Below, one piece after another: positions 10,266 through 20,531 of a stretch of 27,433 nt of DNA. Numbering within the stretch: the stretch's first letter is position 1; each line of letters begins with the position of its first letter. The stretch lies in assembly GCA_000310025.1 (NCBI GenBank), contig FN649726.1, forward strand, positions 1,424,108-1,451,540, in the 5' to 3' direction. The stretch is from Ectocarpus siliculosus. Taxonomy: Eukaryota; Sar; Phaeophyceae; Ectocarpales; Ectocarpaceae. A program made the translations under genes and the position numbers. Below the pieces are notes generated by a model. That model was not told the DNA's origin. It saw only the letters and a program-made list of their open reading frames with translations, and ran no database searches.

Positions 10266-10630
10266 CTGCATTGGAACACCGGGGCGGGGGGCGTACAGCC
10301 GGAGGGACGCGGGGGGTCCAACACAAAGGTGTCAACCTCTGGGCTATTCAATGTATGTGTGCTACTGATTTTGCGGCGTACGACTTCGAGGCACCGCATC
10401 GTGGGAGTTCTGCACACAACCAGCCATTTCTGGCATCATTCCGCTCTCGCTCGCCGACCCGCACCGGTTGATCGCGTATGTTCATACAATAAAATGCACC
10501 CACGAAGATACGGTGGATGGTGTCATGGACGCTAGGTTTTATTGAGTTTACGCTGGGCTTGTATTTTGTTGGGTTCTTGGTTGAAGGCCCCTCAGATGAG
10601 AGATGGGGAGCATACATATGTCCATCTTAC
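10266..10630 (-). other. FAS1 intron 14
   Basis: Intron of 365 bp, phase 1, with donor GTAAGA and an AG acceptor. No coding content is recognised. Confidence 0.75.
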
Positions 10631-10714
10631 CGGGGGAGGCGGTCCAAGGAGCCACAGGGGCGAACGTCGCGCCGGGCGACGCCGTCCAGACTCGTGCAGG
10701 AGCGGGGGTTGCGC
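10631..10714 (-). CDS. Stalk exon of FAS1 gene, two modules
   Basis: An 84-nt exon with acceptor CAACAG and donor GTAAGA, phase 1 at both ends. It encodes exactly two 14-residue modules, GATPAPARVWTASP and GATFAPVAPWTASP. The flanking introns cut the Gly codon that starts a module, so the exon is a clean multiple of the 42-bp unit. The ARV variant of the usual QRE shows some divergence from the homogenised exons to the right. Confidence 0.8.
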
Positions 10715-11201
10715 CTGTTGCGGGACGAAGAAGAATCATCAAAAACAGTCGTTTCGAAGGCGGGGTTAGCTGCTGCTGTCGTTGTTAATGCTGTATCGAC
10801 CATGAACATTGTCTCCAAGCAATCTCTCACCGCAGCATGAACAACGACGAGAGAGATTGCTTCGAGAAATGTTCACGGTCGATACCGCCGTGTCATGGTT
10901 GCCAAAAAGAGGAGGGTGGCACGCCGTGTGTCCATGCAAGCACACCATGTTTTCCCCATGGAACTTACCAAGCCTTTTCGGCGATACTGCGGCCACCAAG
11001 GCTCTGCAACAGCTTTCGCCGTCACCAAGGAAGGATTTCACAGCAGCAACTACTGGCAATGAGGCAGATCTCCGAAGATCTCCGAAGATCTCCGAACGTC
11101 CTTCCCGCACGACGTCCTTCCAAGGAACGACGATCCAAAAAGATTTATGACGCTGTGCACGGGGACGAACGCAAGCAGCAGTCAAGGCGACTTGGACTCA
11201 C
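10715..11201 (-). other. FAS1 intron 13
   Basis: Intron of 487 bp, phase 1. It contains the inverted repeat at 10793-10885 and a short tandem ATCTCCGAAG repeat (three units, about 11068-11097). Confidence 0.75.
10793..10885. repeat. Imperfect inverted repeat (hairpin) in intron
   Basis: The left arm 10793-10828 (starting GTATCGACC) is nearly the reverse complement of the right arm 10851-10885 (ending GGTCGATAC), with a few mismatches and a 22-nt loop. It lies wholly inside the intron 10715-11201. Confidence 0.8.
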
Positions 11202-11243
11202 CGGGTGAGGCGGTCCAAGGAGCGGCCGGGGCAAAGGTTGCGC
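11202..11243 (-). CDS. Stalk exon of FAS1 gene, single module
   Basis: The smallest exon: 42 nt, exactly one module (GATFAPAAPWTASP), phase 1-1, with acceptor CAACAG and donor GTGAGT. It shows that the exon unit and the protein module coincide. Such a microexon would be missed by most gene predictors; its splice sites and frame match all other stalk exons. Confidence 0.75.
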
Positions 11244-11813
11244 CTGTTGTCGGCGAGGGGAAGGGAGAACAAGTGGGAGAGGGAGGGGGGGAGAGATGGT
11301 GCGTAAGGGTTTTGATCACAACGAGAGGCAAGTGCACACAACTGAGCCGGGAAAAGTAGAAGGAAGGTACAGGGAGGTGTTTCAGGCGCGGAATAGTCAG
11401 GAGAAGACGGTAGCTGTATTGGGGCATGGGGAGGTGGGTTAAAAAGGCGGCAAGTGACATCGATTGCTAGATAGGCTGGGGAAAGCATTTTGAGTCACCT
11501 TCGAAAAGTAAGAAGGATTAAAGCCCCTTTCTCTCGAGGACGCGTGGTCAATGGCAATGGTCTAACCGCTAAGGCATGTAAAACACACGAGCACGCCCCC
11601 CCCCCCCACCCCCCCGTGTTGGGGGCGGTGAAGTCCAACAAATCCAGCGAACTTGAATGGACCAAATCACGCTTTCTTTCTCAGCACGGTAAGAAAAAAG
11701 AAGGAGGAAAAAGATAAAGGTGGTACGTATCTACATGTACGAGCGAGCTGACGATATACATTGATCACGCAATCAACCAACGGGCGACCGGAACGTACGG
11801 GTTAACGACTTAC
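11244..11813 (-). other. FAS1 intron 12
   Basis: Intron of 570 bp, phase 1. It contains a tRNA-like repeat copy (about 11533-11578) and a C-rich tract (about 11597-11616). Confidence 0.72.
11533..11578 (-). repeat. tRNA-like short dispersed repeat, copy 2
   Basis: The reverse complement begins CATGCCTTAGCGGTTAGACC and matches 2379-2420, with a 6-nt insertion (extra CATTGC-like unit). It is inverted relative to copy 1 and lies in an intron. Confidence 0.4.
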
Positions 11814-11897
11814 CGGGGGAAGCGGTCCAAGGCTCAACGGGGGCGAACGTAGCGCCAGGCGACGCGGTCCAGACTCGCTGAGGAGCGGGGGTCGCGC
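11814..11897 (-). CDS. Stalk exon of FAS1 gene, two modules
   Basis: An 84-nt exon, phase 1-1, with acceptor GACAG and donor GTAAGT. It encodes GATPAPQRVWTASP and GATFAPVEPWTASP. QRV and VEP replace the common QRE and AAP, so it is slightly diverged and probably not recently duplicated. Confidence 0.8.
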
Positions 11898-12303
11898 CTG
11901 TCGTGCATGTATAAGCGAGGAGACCAAAAACGGGGGGTGGGGGGGCATGCATGCGTGAGCGTCGCGCGAAACGTGGCGAAGAGACAGGAGTGCGCATCGC
12001 AAGAGAGTTATGTACATGCGTTCCTCCTTAGCAAGTGGACCCGGACAGAGATCTACTGAAACGCACTTGGGATCAACCACCGGGGTGGTGGTGGTGGTGG
12101 TGGTACGCAGGAATTGAGTAAGAAAGAGCGGTCGAATTTCGGCAAAAAAGAACGCCAAACGACGGTGGGGAGATACAGAAAATGTAAGAGCAAAAAAACG
12201 CAACGTTCTCATTTGAGTCTCCGCGGTCCTTCCCCTCCCACCCCGATTGTTTTTCCCGATTGACTTATGATAACATAAAAAAAAACAAAAACAAAAAACT
12301 TAC
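11898..12303 (-). other. FAS1 intron 11
   Basis: Intron of 406 bp, phase 1, with donor GTAAGT followed by an oligo-T/GTTTTT-rich stretch on the minus strand. A CCA/TGG microsatellite lies at about 12082-12103. Confidence 0.72.
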
Positions 12304-12393
12304 CGGGCGACGCCGTCCACGGCGCCACGGGAGCCCACGTTTGCTGGACTGTAGGCGGCGGCGTCCACTCTCGCTGAGGGGCAGGAGTGGCTC
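12304..12393 (-). CDS. Stalk exon of FAS1 gene, one long module
   Basis: A 90-nt exon, phase 1-1, with acceptor TCTCCAG and donor GTAAGT. It encodes a 30-residue long-type module: GATPAPQREWTPPP, then TVQQTWAPVAPWTASP. This long PPP-xxQT type is otherwise confined to exons right of 20996, so this exon is an isolated relative on the left side. Confidence 0.8.
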
Positions 12394-13191
12394 CTGGAGA
12401 CCCAACGGAGGGATAACGAAGGAAAAACGTTACGTGAGTGGGGGCGCGGGGCGCGGGGACGGAAAAGAAAACCTTGGTTCTCCTCAAAACATCGGCGGCT
12501 TGTTGTTGATCTCGAGGCGTCAAGAGGATTGGGTAGTGACCGGACGAGGAGGAGGGTGATTCTAGTGCGGGCAAAAGAGCATGGTTTCTCCCGTGATGAA
12601 AAAGTTGTTGGCGGCGTCGCTGGCCGTGAAGAACATTCTCGGCGGCAGCAGGAGCAGCAGGAGCAGCAGCAGCAGCAGCAGCAGAAGCACAAGAAGCACA
12701 AGAAGCAGCAGCAAAGGCGCAGACAACGGGGTTCGTCCGCAGACCTTCGCAGCGGGACACGTATCCGTTTCGCGCGGAATCGCCGGGAGTGTTTGCTCAA
12801 CACCTCATCATCATCACCATCATCGTCGTTCGGGCGGACCTCGAAGGCGGGGCCTGTCCCCGCGAAACCTCGTGCACTCGTGCGACGTCGACATTTCTTC
12901 ACACGCGCCATCGTCACGGTCACGGTGGGTACCGGCGCCTTCCATCTCTTTGGAACGGCTTTGTGTTCACTCACAAACATCACACGGGTGTCGAGACACT
13001 TCGGGCTTCTCTCTCTCTCCCTCGTCTTCGATACCCTCTACTCAATACTCGCTCGGTCATGCGGCTTATCTACCGCGGTGGGGTCTTCGCAGAAGAACGC
13101 TCTCTCTCGTGGGCCGGCCGATCGCTCGCTCGCTCGCTCGCATCGCATCGCATCAGATTCCGCGTGCATAAAACAATCGGAAATGCCATAC
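12394..13191 (-). other. FAS1 intron 10
   Basis: Intron of 798 bp, phase 1. It contains AGC/CAG-rich tracts (about 12646-12715) and TCGC/CATCG short tandem repeats near the donor (about 13125-13155). The donor-side 80 bp is homologous to the equivalent position of the intron at 16688-17288. Confidence 0.75.
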
Positions 13192-14040
13192 CTGGGGAAG
13201 CGGTCCAAGGGGCTGCTGGTGCAAACGTGGCACCGGGGGAAGCAGTCCATTCGCGTTGGGGAGCGGGAGTGGCACCAGGGGAAGCGGTCCATTCGCGTGT
13301 GACCGCGGGTGCCCAGGTGGCACCGGGGGAAGCGGTCCATTCGCGTTGGGGGGCGGGCGTGGCACCGGGGGATGCGGTCCAAGGGGCTGCTGGTGCCCAG
13401 GTGGCACCGGGGGAAGCAGTCCATTCGCGCAAGGCGGGCACAGGAGCTTGGGTGGCACCGGGGGATGCGGTCCATTCACGTTGGGGGGCGGGCGTGGCAC
13501 CGGGGGATGCGGTCCAAGGGGCTGCTGGTGCCCAGGTGGCACCGGGGGAAGCAGTCCATTCGCGCAGGGCGGGCACAGGAGCTTGGGTGGCACCGGGGGA
13601 AGCGGTCCATTCACGTTGGGGGGCGGGGGTGGCACCGGGGGATGCGGTCCAAGGGGCTGCTGGCGCCCAGGTGGCACCGGGGGAAGCAGTCCATTCACGT
13701 AAGGCGGGCACAGGAGCTTGGGTGGCACCGGGGGATGCGGTCCATTCGCGTTGGGGAGCGGGGGTGGCACCGGGGGATGCGGTCCAAGGGGCTGCTGGTG
13801 CCCAGGTGGCACCGGGGGAAGCAGTCCATTCGCGCAGGGCGGGCACAGGAGTTCGGGTGACACCGGTGGATGCGGTCCATTCACGTTGGGGGGCGGGGGT
13901 GGCACCGGGGGATGCGGTCCACGGGGCTGCTGGTGCAAAGGTGGCACCGGGGGATGCAGTCCATTCGCGTAAGGCGGGCACAGGAGCTTGGGTGGCACCA
14001 GGGGATGCGGTCCATTCACGTTGGGGTGCAGGAGTTGCGC
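13192..14040 (-). CDS. Large stalk exon of FAS1 gene (283 codons of modules)
   Basis: An 849-nt exon, phase 1-1, with acceptor TTCATCAG and donor GTATGG. It is built from three module types in order: GATPAPQREWTASP (14), GATQAPVPALREWTASP (17) and GATWAPAAPWTASP (14). These repeat as a 45-residue / 135-bp higher-order unit. One unit is degenerate (WTASTGVTRTP near 13850), and the last units include WAPAVTREW. DNA identity between units is very high, indicating recent homogenisation. Every module keeps the WT dipeptide and a PG turn. Read with the FAS1 exons, it is part of the extracellular stalk. Confidence 0.8.
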
Positions 14041-14115
14041 CTGATGAACCCACCAAGAAAAGGTTGGGGGGGAAACGTTGGATTTCCTAGGCTGAATGGT
14101 GAACCAAACTCCCGT
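14041..14115 (-). other. Intron fragment left of the assembly gap
   Basis: The acceptor end of the intron upstream of the 13192-14040 exon, cut off by the gap. It is identical base for base to 15070-15144. Confidence 0.75.
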
Positions 14116-14215
14116 NNNNNNNNNNNNNNNNNNNNNNNNNNNNNNNNNNNNNNNNNNNNNNNNNNNNNNNNNNNNNNNNNNNNNNNNNNNNNNNNNNNNN
14201 NNNNNNNNNNNNNNN
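14116..14215. other. Assembly gap (100 N)
   Basis: Exactly 100 N, the conventional placeholder for unknown length. It should contain the donor end of the next exon and most of one intron. The intron fragment to its left duplicates 15070-15144. Confidence 0.98.
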
Positions 14216-15069
14216 ACTGGGGGAAGCGGTCCATTCTCGTGAGGGGGCGGGGGTGGCACCGGGGGATGCGGTCCAAGGGGCTGCTGGCGCCCAGGTGGCA
14301 CCGGGGGAAGCAGTCCATTCACGTAAGGCGGGCACAGGAGCTTGGGTGGCACCGGGGGATGCGGTCCATTCGCGTTGGGGAGCGGGGGTGGCACCGGGGG
14401 ATGCGGTCCAAGGGGCTGCTGGCGCCCAGGTGGCACCGGGGGAAGCAGTCCATTCGCGCAGGGCGGGCACAGGAGCTTGGGTGGCACCGGGGGATGCGGT
14501 CCATTCACGTTGGGGGGCGGGGGTGGCACCGGGGGATGCGGTCCAAGGGGCTGCTGGCGCCCAGGTGGCACCGGGGGAAGCAGTCCATTCACGTAAGGCG
14601 GGCACAGGAGCTTGGGTGGCACCGGGGGATGCGGTCCATTCGCGTTGGGGAGCGGGGGTGGCACCGGGGGATGCGGTCCAAGGGGCTGCTGGCGCCCAGG
14701 TGGCACCGGGGGAAGCAGTCCATTCGCGTAAGGCGGGCACAGGAGCTTGGGTGGCACCGGGGGATGCGGTCCATTCCCGTTGGGGGGCGGGCGTGGCACC
14801 GGGGGATGCGGTCCAAGGGGCTGCTGGTGCCCAGGTGGCACCGGGGGAAGCAGTCCATTCGCGCAGGGCGGGCACAGGAGCTTGGGTGGCACCGGGGGAT
14901 GCGGTCCATTCGCGTTGGGGGGCGGGGGTGGCACCGGGGGATGCGGTCCACGGGGCTGCTGGTGCAAAGGTGGCACCGGGGGATGCAGTCCATTCGCGTA
15001 AGGCGGGCACAGGAGCTTGGGTGGCACCAGGGGATGCGGTCCATTCACGTTGGGGTGCAGGAGTTGCGC
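14216..15069 (-). CDS. Large stalk exon of FAS1 gene, truncated by gap
   Basis: The visible 854 nt (2 nt plus 284 codons) start at the TTCATCAG acceptor in phase 1 and run into the gap without reaching a donor. The same 135-bp higher-order unit as the exon 13192-14040 is repeated about six times. The acceptor side is nearly identical to that exon at an offset of 1,029 bp. The last residues before the gap (PAPSREWTASPS) differ from consensus, either from sequence error at the contig edge or a real variant. Confidence 0.75.
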
Positions 15070-16123
15070 CTGATGAACCCACCAAGAAAAGGTTGGGGGG
15101 GAAACGTTGGATTTCCTAGGCTGAATGGTGAACCAAACTCCCGTCTGTCCAAGAGGGTTACTTCTGTACTTCTGCATAACTCACTAGCCCCCTGTCCTTC
15201 CTCAACTAGCTGCTACCCGACGAGGAAGCAACAGCCGAGGCTACATGCAACAGCTGCAAACACGGGCCGGCCGGAGCAACACAAGCGAACGGCTTTTCCT
15301 ACAACACGGGCAGCGAATCATGCAAGTAACTACGGAGGACTCGAACTTCGCACGATGTCTCACGTAGGCCTACTGACACGCCCGTTCCACCCGACCACAC
15401 GAGATGCAATGATGGGGGTAGCGAGGGAGGGCCTTACAGCGACTGGAAAACTAAATGCCACATCGCGCGTGTGTGTATGTTGCTTACGACAGAACGAGGA
15501 ACACAGCGACGCCCCAAGAAGAACCAATAACAGCAATACTTTCTTTCCCGTCGCGCGCACGCAGTGTTTTAATTTTCCATCCGTCTCAGTCGTTTTCGCG
15601 TCCGTACTCGGTTTTGGTTTGTGTTTGCTTTCGCCGATCGCGGTACCGTCGTTACCATAAGTGATACCACATCGATCAAACGTAGCGGCCCCAAAATGAG
15701 CGCGCGAACGACTTCGCCCAGGTCTGTGGAGGGGCATCGGGGGGGGGGGGGGGGAGGAAGATCTCTCCCGCCCCTCCTCCGCCTTCGCAACCGGAGAGGA
15801 GGAAAATTTCTATCTACTCGCGCGCGCGGACGGGAAGACGCGGGTGTCGGCACGTTGGCACGAGATCATTCGGATCGTGAGCAGGGCGTCCGTCGAGAGA
15901 AGAGAAAGTGAAGCCCTCTTTCCTCTCCTACCCAAAGAGACACTCTCGCATCGGCGGGCGGCGGTTGGTTTCGGCTGGGCTCGTCACTCCGTCAGGCGGC
16001 CACGCCGGGCAGGAGACGGGCGATCGCATCGCAGAATCGGATCTTATTCGCGCGTCGGATTCGGTCCGGATCTTACTCGCCCTAAAAGGTATAGCTACTC
16101 GCGCTGGATATTGGTTGACTCAC
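15070..16123 (-). other. FAS1 intron, 1,054 bp
   Basis: Phase 1 intron with donor GTGAGT. It has a G14-like run at about 15738-15753 and CG-rich simple sequence (about 15815-15835). On the minus strand a B-box-like GTTCGAGTCCTCC occurs near 15340-15350. No exon is seen. Confidence 0.7.
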
Positions 16124-16687
16124 CGGGGGATGCGGTCCACGGGGCTGCCGGTGCCCAGGTAGCTCCGGGGGATGCCGTCCACTCGCGTTGGGGGGCGGGT
16201 GTGGCACCGGGGGATGCGGTCCAAGGGGCTGCTGGCGCAAAGGTGGCACCGGGGGACGCAGTCCACTCGCGTTGGGGAGCGGGGGTGGCACCGGGGGATG
16301 CGGTCCAAGGGGCTGCTGGTGCAACGGTGGCACCGGGGGACGCAGTCCACTCGCGTTGGGGAGCGGGGGTGGCACCGGGGGAAGCAGTCCATTCGCGTAG
16401 GGCGGGCACCGGAGCTAGGGTGGTACCGGGGGAAGCGGTCCATTCGCGTTGGGGGGCGGGGGTAGCACCGGGGGATGCGGTCCACGGGGCTGCTGGTGCA
16501 AAGGTGGCACCGGGGGACGCAGTCCACTCGCGTTGGGGAGCGGGGGTGGCACCGGGGGAAGCGGTCCAAGGGGCTGCGGGCGCCCAAGTGGCACCGGGGG
16601 AAGCAGTCCATTCGCGCAGGGCGGGCACCGGAGCTTGGGTGGTACCGGGAGGTGCAGTCCACTCGCGCTGGGGAGCAGGGGTGGCTC
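16124..16687 (-). CDS. Stalk exon of FAS1 gene (188 codons)
   Basis: A 564-nt exon, phase 1-1, with acceptor TTCATCAG and donor GTGAGT. Modules alternate GATPAPQREWTASP with GATxAPAAPWTASP where x is W, F or V. There are two GTTxAPVPALREWTASP units and one WTAPP variant. It is less regular than the 13-15 kb exons and may represent an older state of the same family. Confidence 0.8.
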
Positions 16688-17288
16688 CTGATGAACACGC
16701 CGGCAATGAAAAAAGGTTGAGGCATGTATGGTATGTGGTGGGCGGGTGGGCAAAAAATAAACAAGTGAGAGCCTGTTTGAGTTTGCTTTGAGTTCGAGCA
16801 AAGACTTGCAGTTCAGTCAAGGTCTAACCTTAAAAAAAAGCAAGGCACCCTGCGCTCTCACGTTGAACGTTCACTTTTCGCTGGTCGGATAAATTGCCAC
16901 CGACAAGGTTGCAAAAAGAACAACTCCTCTTTTTTTTTTCTGAATACGACCCAACGAATCCATCTATAAAGAGTCTAAAATAGATGAGCAATTAACTCAT
17001 AGCGCCAGAGAAAGCTACCTGTATTACCACGGTCTATTCTTATTTCGCCGGCGCGTATTCATGCCGCGTTTCGGTTCGAAATGACGCCGCGTGTCGGTTC
17101 GCATCACAACTCGTTTCGGTTCGTATCATACCGCGTTTGGGGCCGTTTCGCGCCTTAGCAGCCGGTTGCTGTGCGTTGTGCATCGCGGGGGAGGGGGGGA
17201 AAGGTCCGTAATACCTCCCCTCGTCGGCCGGTCGCTCGCTCGCATCGCATCGCATCGCATCGTCGAAAACACCGCGTGCTAATCGTAC
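16688..17288 (-). repeat. FAS1 intron with degenerate ~27-bp tandem repeat
   Basis: Intron of 601 bp, phase 1, with donor GTACGA. Within 17062-17140 the string CGCGTTTCGGTTCG recurs about four times in degenerate form. TCGC and CATCG repeats lie at 17230-17262. The last ~70 bp before the donor resemble 13113-13191. Confidence 0.65.
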
Positions 17289-17456
17289 CTGGGGAAGCGG
17301 TCCAAGGGGCAGCTGGCGCCCAGGTAGCACCGGGGGAAGCAGTCCATTCACGTTGGGGAGCGGGCGTGGCACCAGGGGAAGCCGTCCATTCACGCTGGGG
17401 AGCGGGCGTGGCACCCGGCGACGCGGTCCATTCGCGTTGGGGGGCGGGCGTGGCAC
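17289..17456 (-). CDS. Stalk exon of FAS1 gene, four modules
   Basis: A 168-nt exon, phase 1-1, with acceptor TTTTCAG and donor GTACGA. It encodes three copies of GATPAPQREWTASP and one GATWAPAAPWTASP. It is an exact multiple (four) of the 42-bp unit. Confidence 0.8.
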
Positions 17457-18581
17457 CTGAAAATAATAACATCCATGAACAAATTGCGAACGTTTTGAGT
17501 CATGGGAGGGGTGGGGGGAGGGTGGGGGGTGGGGACGAACTGTGCGGAAAGGAAGAACCGCGTACCGTAGCAGCCCGGACAAAAAAGCACGACATTGCGT
17601 ATGTCGTTTTCAAGTCTTTTTGACACGCGGCAGACGAGCAGCAGAGAGACGCCTACGCAATTGATTCAAGGCGATCTTGAAAACACTATTCTAACGATCA
17701 CGCCTACGATGGCATTACTCACAGCCCATCCACTAAGCAAGAAGAGCGGTCCGGAGTAAGCAACGCGGGAGGGCCGGACATTCGTCGTCAAGCCCATACT
17801 TCGTGTGCAGTTGGGCGCACCTCCCGACGCTGGGTCAATTTTCACTTAAAATCCAATATACCAAAACAAAAGCAACCTTCCCACCATTGAGTTCTGACAA
17901 ATTCTACTGCTGTTATCAGTAGAGGGCCGGCCCCATGAAGAGGCATCAGCGTGCTGGCACGTGCAGGTTCGGTACTGAAGCTGAAACATCGAAGGTCGCG
18001 GCACTCTCTGAAAGAAGTCCGTACCCTGTGCGCCAGGACCCAACATGTCTCACAGTCGTGCTCAGTACAAGACACGGGGTGTCGGTTCGAATTTGCGGAG
18101 ATTGTAGGCCGCTACTCCGACTGAATCTCGATATCACCACTAAAGAAGAAGCTTTGGGCGCGCAAACACCCCCACCCCTCCCGGCTGCTATTGTCCTGTA
18201 ATGACATATTTGAAAAGAGGGAATCGTCCTCGACAGACGTGGGGGAGATTGCTTTATGAGGTGGTCTCCACACACCAGTAGAATGAAAAAAAGCTACAAG
18301 TTCAAACCCGATAGTTTTGAGGGTCGGCCGTTTTGGGCCTGACTTGAATATAGACTAGTGCAATTGGCTCGTGTGAATGAAGACAGACGTGTGGAGGTCG
18401 ACACATGTTACTTGTGTTAAGAGCAGCCTCTATTGCCGCCCTGTGCGAGAATCAAAGATTTCTGTTTTTCCCGATGCCTTCCGACTGATCTCGTATGCGC
18501 GAATTTAGACACATAGCCCCGCCTCCATCCCCGGGGGAGGGGGAAATTCAGAAAAATTACCACGAGATAACTCGAACCCAC
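17457..18581 (-). other. FAS1 intron, 1,125 bp
   Basis: Phase 1 intron with donor GTGGGT. It is mostly unique sequence. Pol III B-box-like strings occur at about 18081-18092 (GGTTCGAATTT) and 18299-18309 (GTTCAAACCCG) without matching tRNA structures. No exon is recognised. Confidence 0.7.
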
Positions 18582-19211
18582 CAGGGGAAGCGGTCCAAGG
18601 AGCGACAGGGGCGAACGTGGCCCCCGGGGGGGCTGTCCATTCGCGTTGGGGAGCAGGGGTGGCACCAGGGGAAGCGGTCCATTCGCGTTGAGGTGCGGGG
18701 GTAGCACCAGGGGATGCGGTCCAAGGGGCTACGGGCGCGGCAGTGGCCCCGGGGGATGCGGTCCAAGGGGCTACGGGTGCGGCAGTGGCACCTGGGGATG
18801 CGGTCCATTCACGTTGGGGGGCGGGAGTAGCACCGGGGGATGCGGTCCAAGGAGCTACGGGTGCGGCAGTGGCACCGGGGGATGCGGTCCATTCGCGTTG
18901 GGGGGCGGGGGTGGCACCGGGGGATGCGGTCCAAGGGGCAACGGGTGCGGCAGTGGCACCGGGGGATGCGGTCCATTCACGTTGGGGGGCGGGAGTAGCA
19001 CCGGGGGATGCGGTCCAAGGAGCTACGGGTGCGGCAGTGGCACCTGGGGATGCGGTCCATTCGCGTTGGGGAGCAGGGGTGGCACCAGGGGATGCGGTCC
19101 AAGGGGCTACGGGTGCGGCAGTGGCACCTGGGGATGCGGTCCACTCGCGTTGGGGAGCGGGTGTGGCACCGGGGGATGCAGTCCATTCGCGTTGAGGTGC
19201 AGGGGTGGCAC
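18582..19211 (-). CDS. Stalk exon of FAS1 gene (210 codons), alternating module type
   Basis: A 630-nt exon, phase 1-1, with acceptor TTTACCAG and donor GTGGGT. It is made only of 14-residue modules, largely alternating GATPAPQREWTASP and GATAAPVAPWTASP. It has no 17-residue or 30-residue types. The AAPVAPW version is private to this exon, which points to local homogenisation within the exon. Confidence 0.8.
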
Positions 19212-20467
19212 CTGGTAAACATCCACCGGTAAATGATGGCAAAAAAAAGGAAAGATAGGTCTTCATTGACTGCCTGTGTCGAGGAGATGTGGACCAACCG
19301 TCAAGGTTATTCTTCAACTTTGCCGAGACCGCTTGGAGGTCGCAGGCTACACAAATGAAAACAACAAGGAAGGGTGTTCTTTAGTATTACCGCGGACAGT
19401 CGTCAATCGAGCCTCAAGAACGCGCAACTATTAATCGATCACCTGTGATTCGATTTTCCTGAGACATGGTTGTTGGCGGATGATTTGGAGGTCAACACAA
19501 CGAGCGCATTGAACCGGGCGCTTCTGACAGGTGGACACCCACGTGATATTTCGAACACATTTAATTCCCCTACTTGACGGTCTGAGATGAATTTACAGGC
19601 CGTCGATGGCATCAGACACGACTTGCTGTAGACTGTGTTGAACAAGACGTGATTGAGGTGACAACTAACAACTAAATGGGTTCGATTTAGCCGAAATTAT
19701 TTTTTTGAGCGCTGCACAGACGTTTATTTGTGACCAACTATTCTTTGGCTCTCCTTGCCACCAATGGACAAAAAATTCGACAAGTAGCATTTCGTAAACA
19801 AACGTACGTTTGATTTTTTCAGTGGGACACGTTTTTCGATTGATCTCTTGCCGCCACTCGCTGAACAATCGCATCAAACATGGCTCTGAACCCAGACGCC
19901 TGTCACTGCCAAACCGTGCGGGTTCACAGGCAATGCATAGTAGTTAAAAAGGTGCACCAGAGAGGCCGGAAGCATCGGCAGCATGCTGTACCGAACGTTT
20001 TTTTGTCGCCGTCCAAGACCGTTCCATTGCCGTCCAAGACCTCTCTATTCACGTTGTCGTTCCGCAACACAATACAAGACAAGAAGTACACAACCAACCC
20101 CGCATAATGGGCGTTGTCTGTGTCACACGACGACTCACATGCGTCGCTACTGACAAAAGAAAAAGACATGAACACACACCCCGAAGTCAAGCGATGGTTG
20201 GCACGAATAGGTAGGTGTGTTTGTTTCGGTACGAACAAAATGGGTTTCCATTAGAGTAATAGGCGGAGTGTCCCAAGTAGGCGCAACACGACGGGCGGAA
20301 TCTGTTGGAGGTCGCACGAGAGGATAGATGTCGCACAAGAGGCAGAGGGAGGGAGGAAGGGACGAAGCTTGGTTTCGGTTGGCGAAACAACGCGCTGTTT
20401 CAGCTTGACGAACGGCTCGAGGTTTGCTTGCTGGTGTTCCAGAGCGCACGGGGACCAGCCCATACGA

Positions 20468-20531
<64 letters not shown>

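Noticed and set aside
12560-12760. Poly-Ala / AGC-rich frame as an additional exon
   Set aside because: It lies in the intron between stalk exons, is simple sequence, and has no splice sites fitting the phase 1-1 pattern.
13256-15119. Long plus-strand reading frames (GDAVHSRWGAG, HRGMRSIRVG, GTGGCGPF types)
   Set aside because: They are antisense images of the minus-strand stalk exons. They do not join recognised domains, and the blocks are bounded by minus-strand splice sites in consistent phase.
15330-15420. Possible minus-strand tRNA-like element (GTTCGAGTCCTCC)
   Set aside because: The 3' part resembles a T arm, but the anticodon and acceptor stems do not form.
18060-18320. Possible tRNA or SINE from B-box-like GGTTCGAATTT and GTTCAAACCCG
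   Set aside because: No matching A box or cloverleaf could be drawn on either strand.
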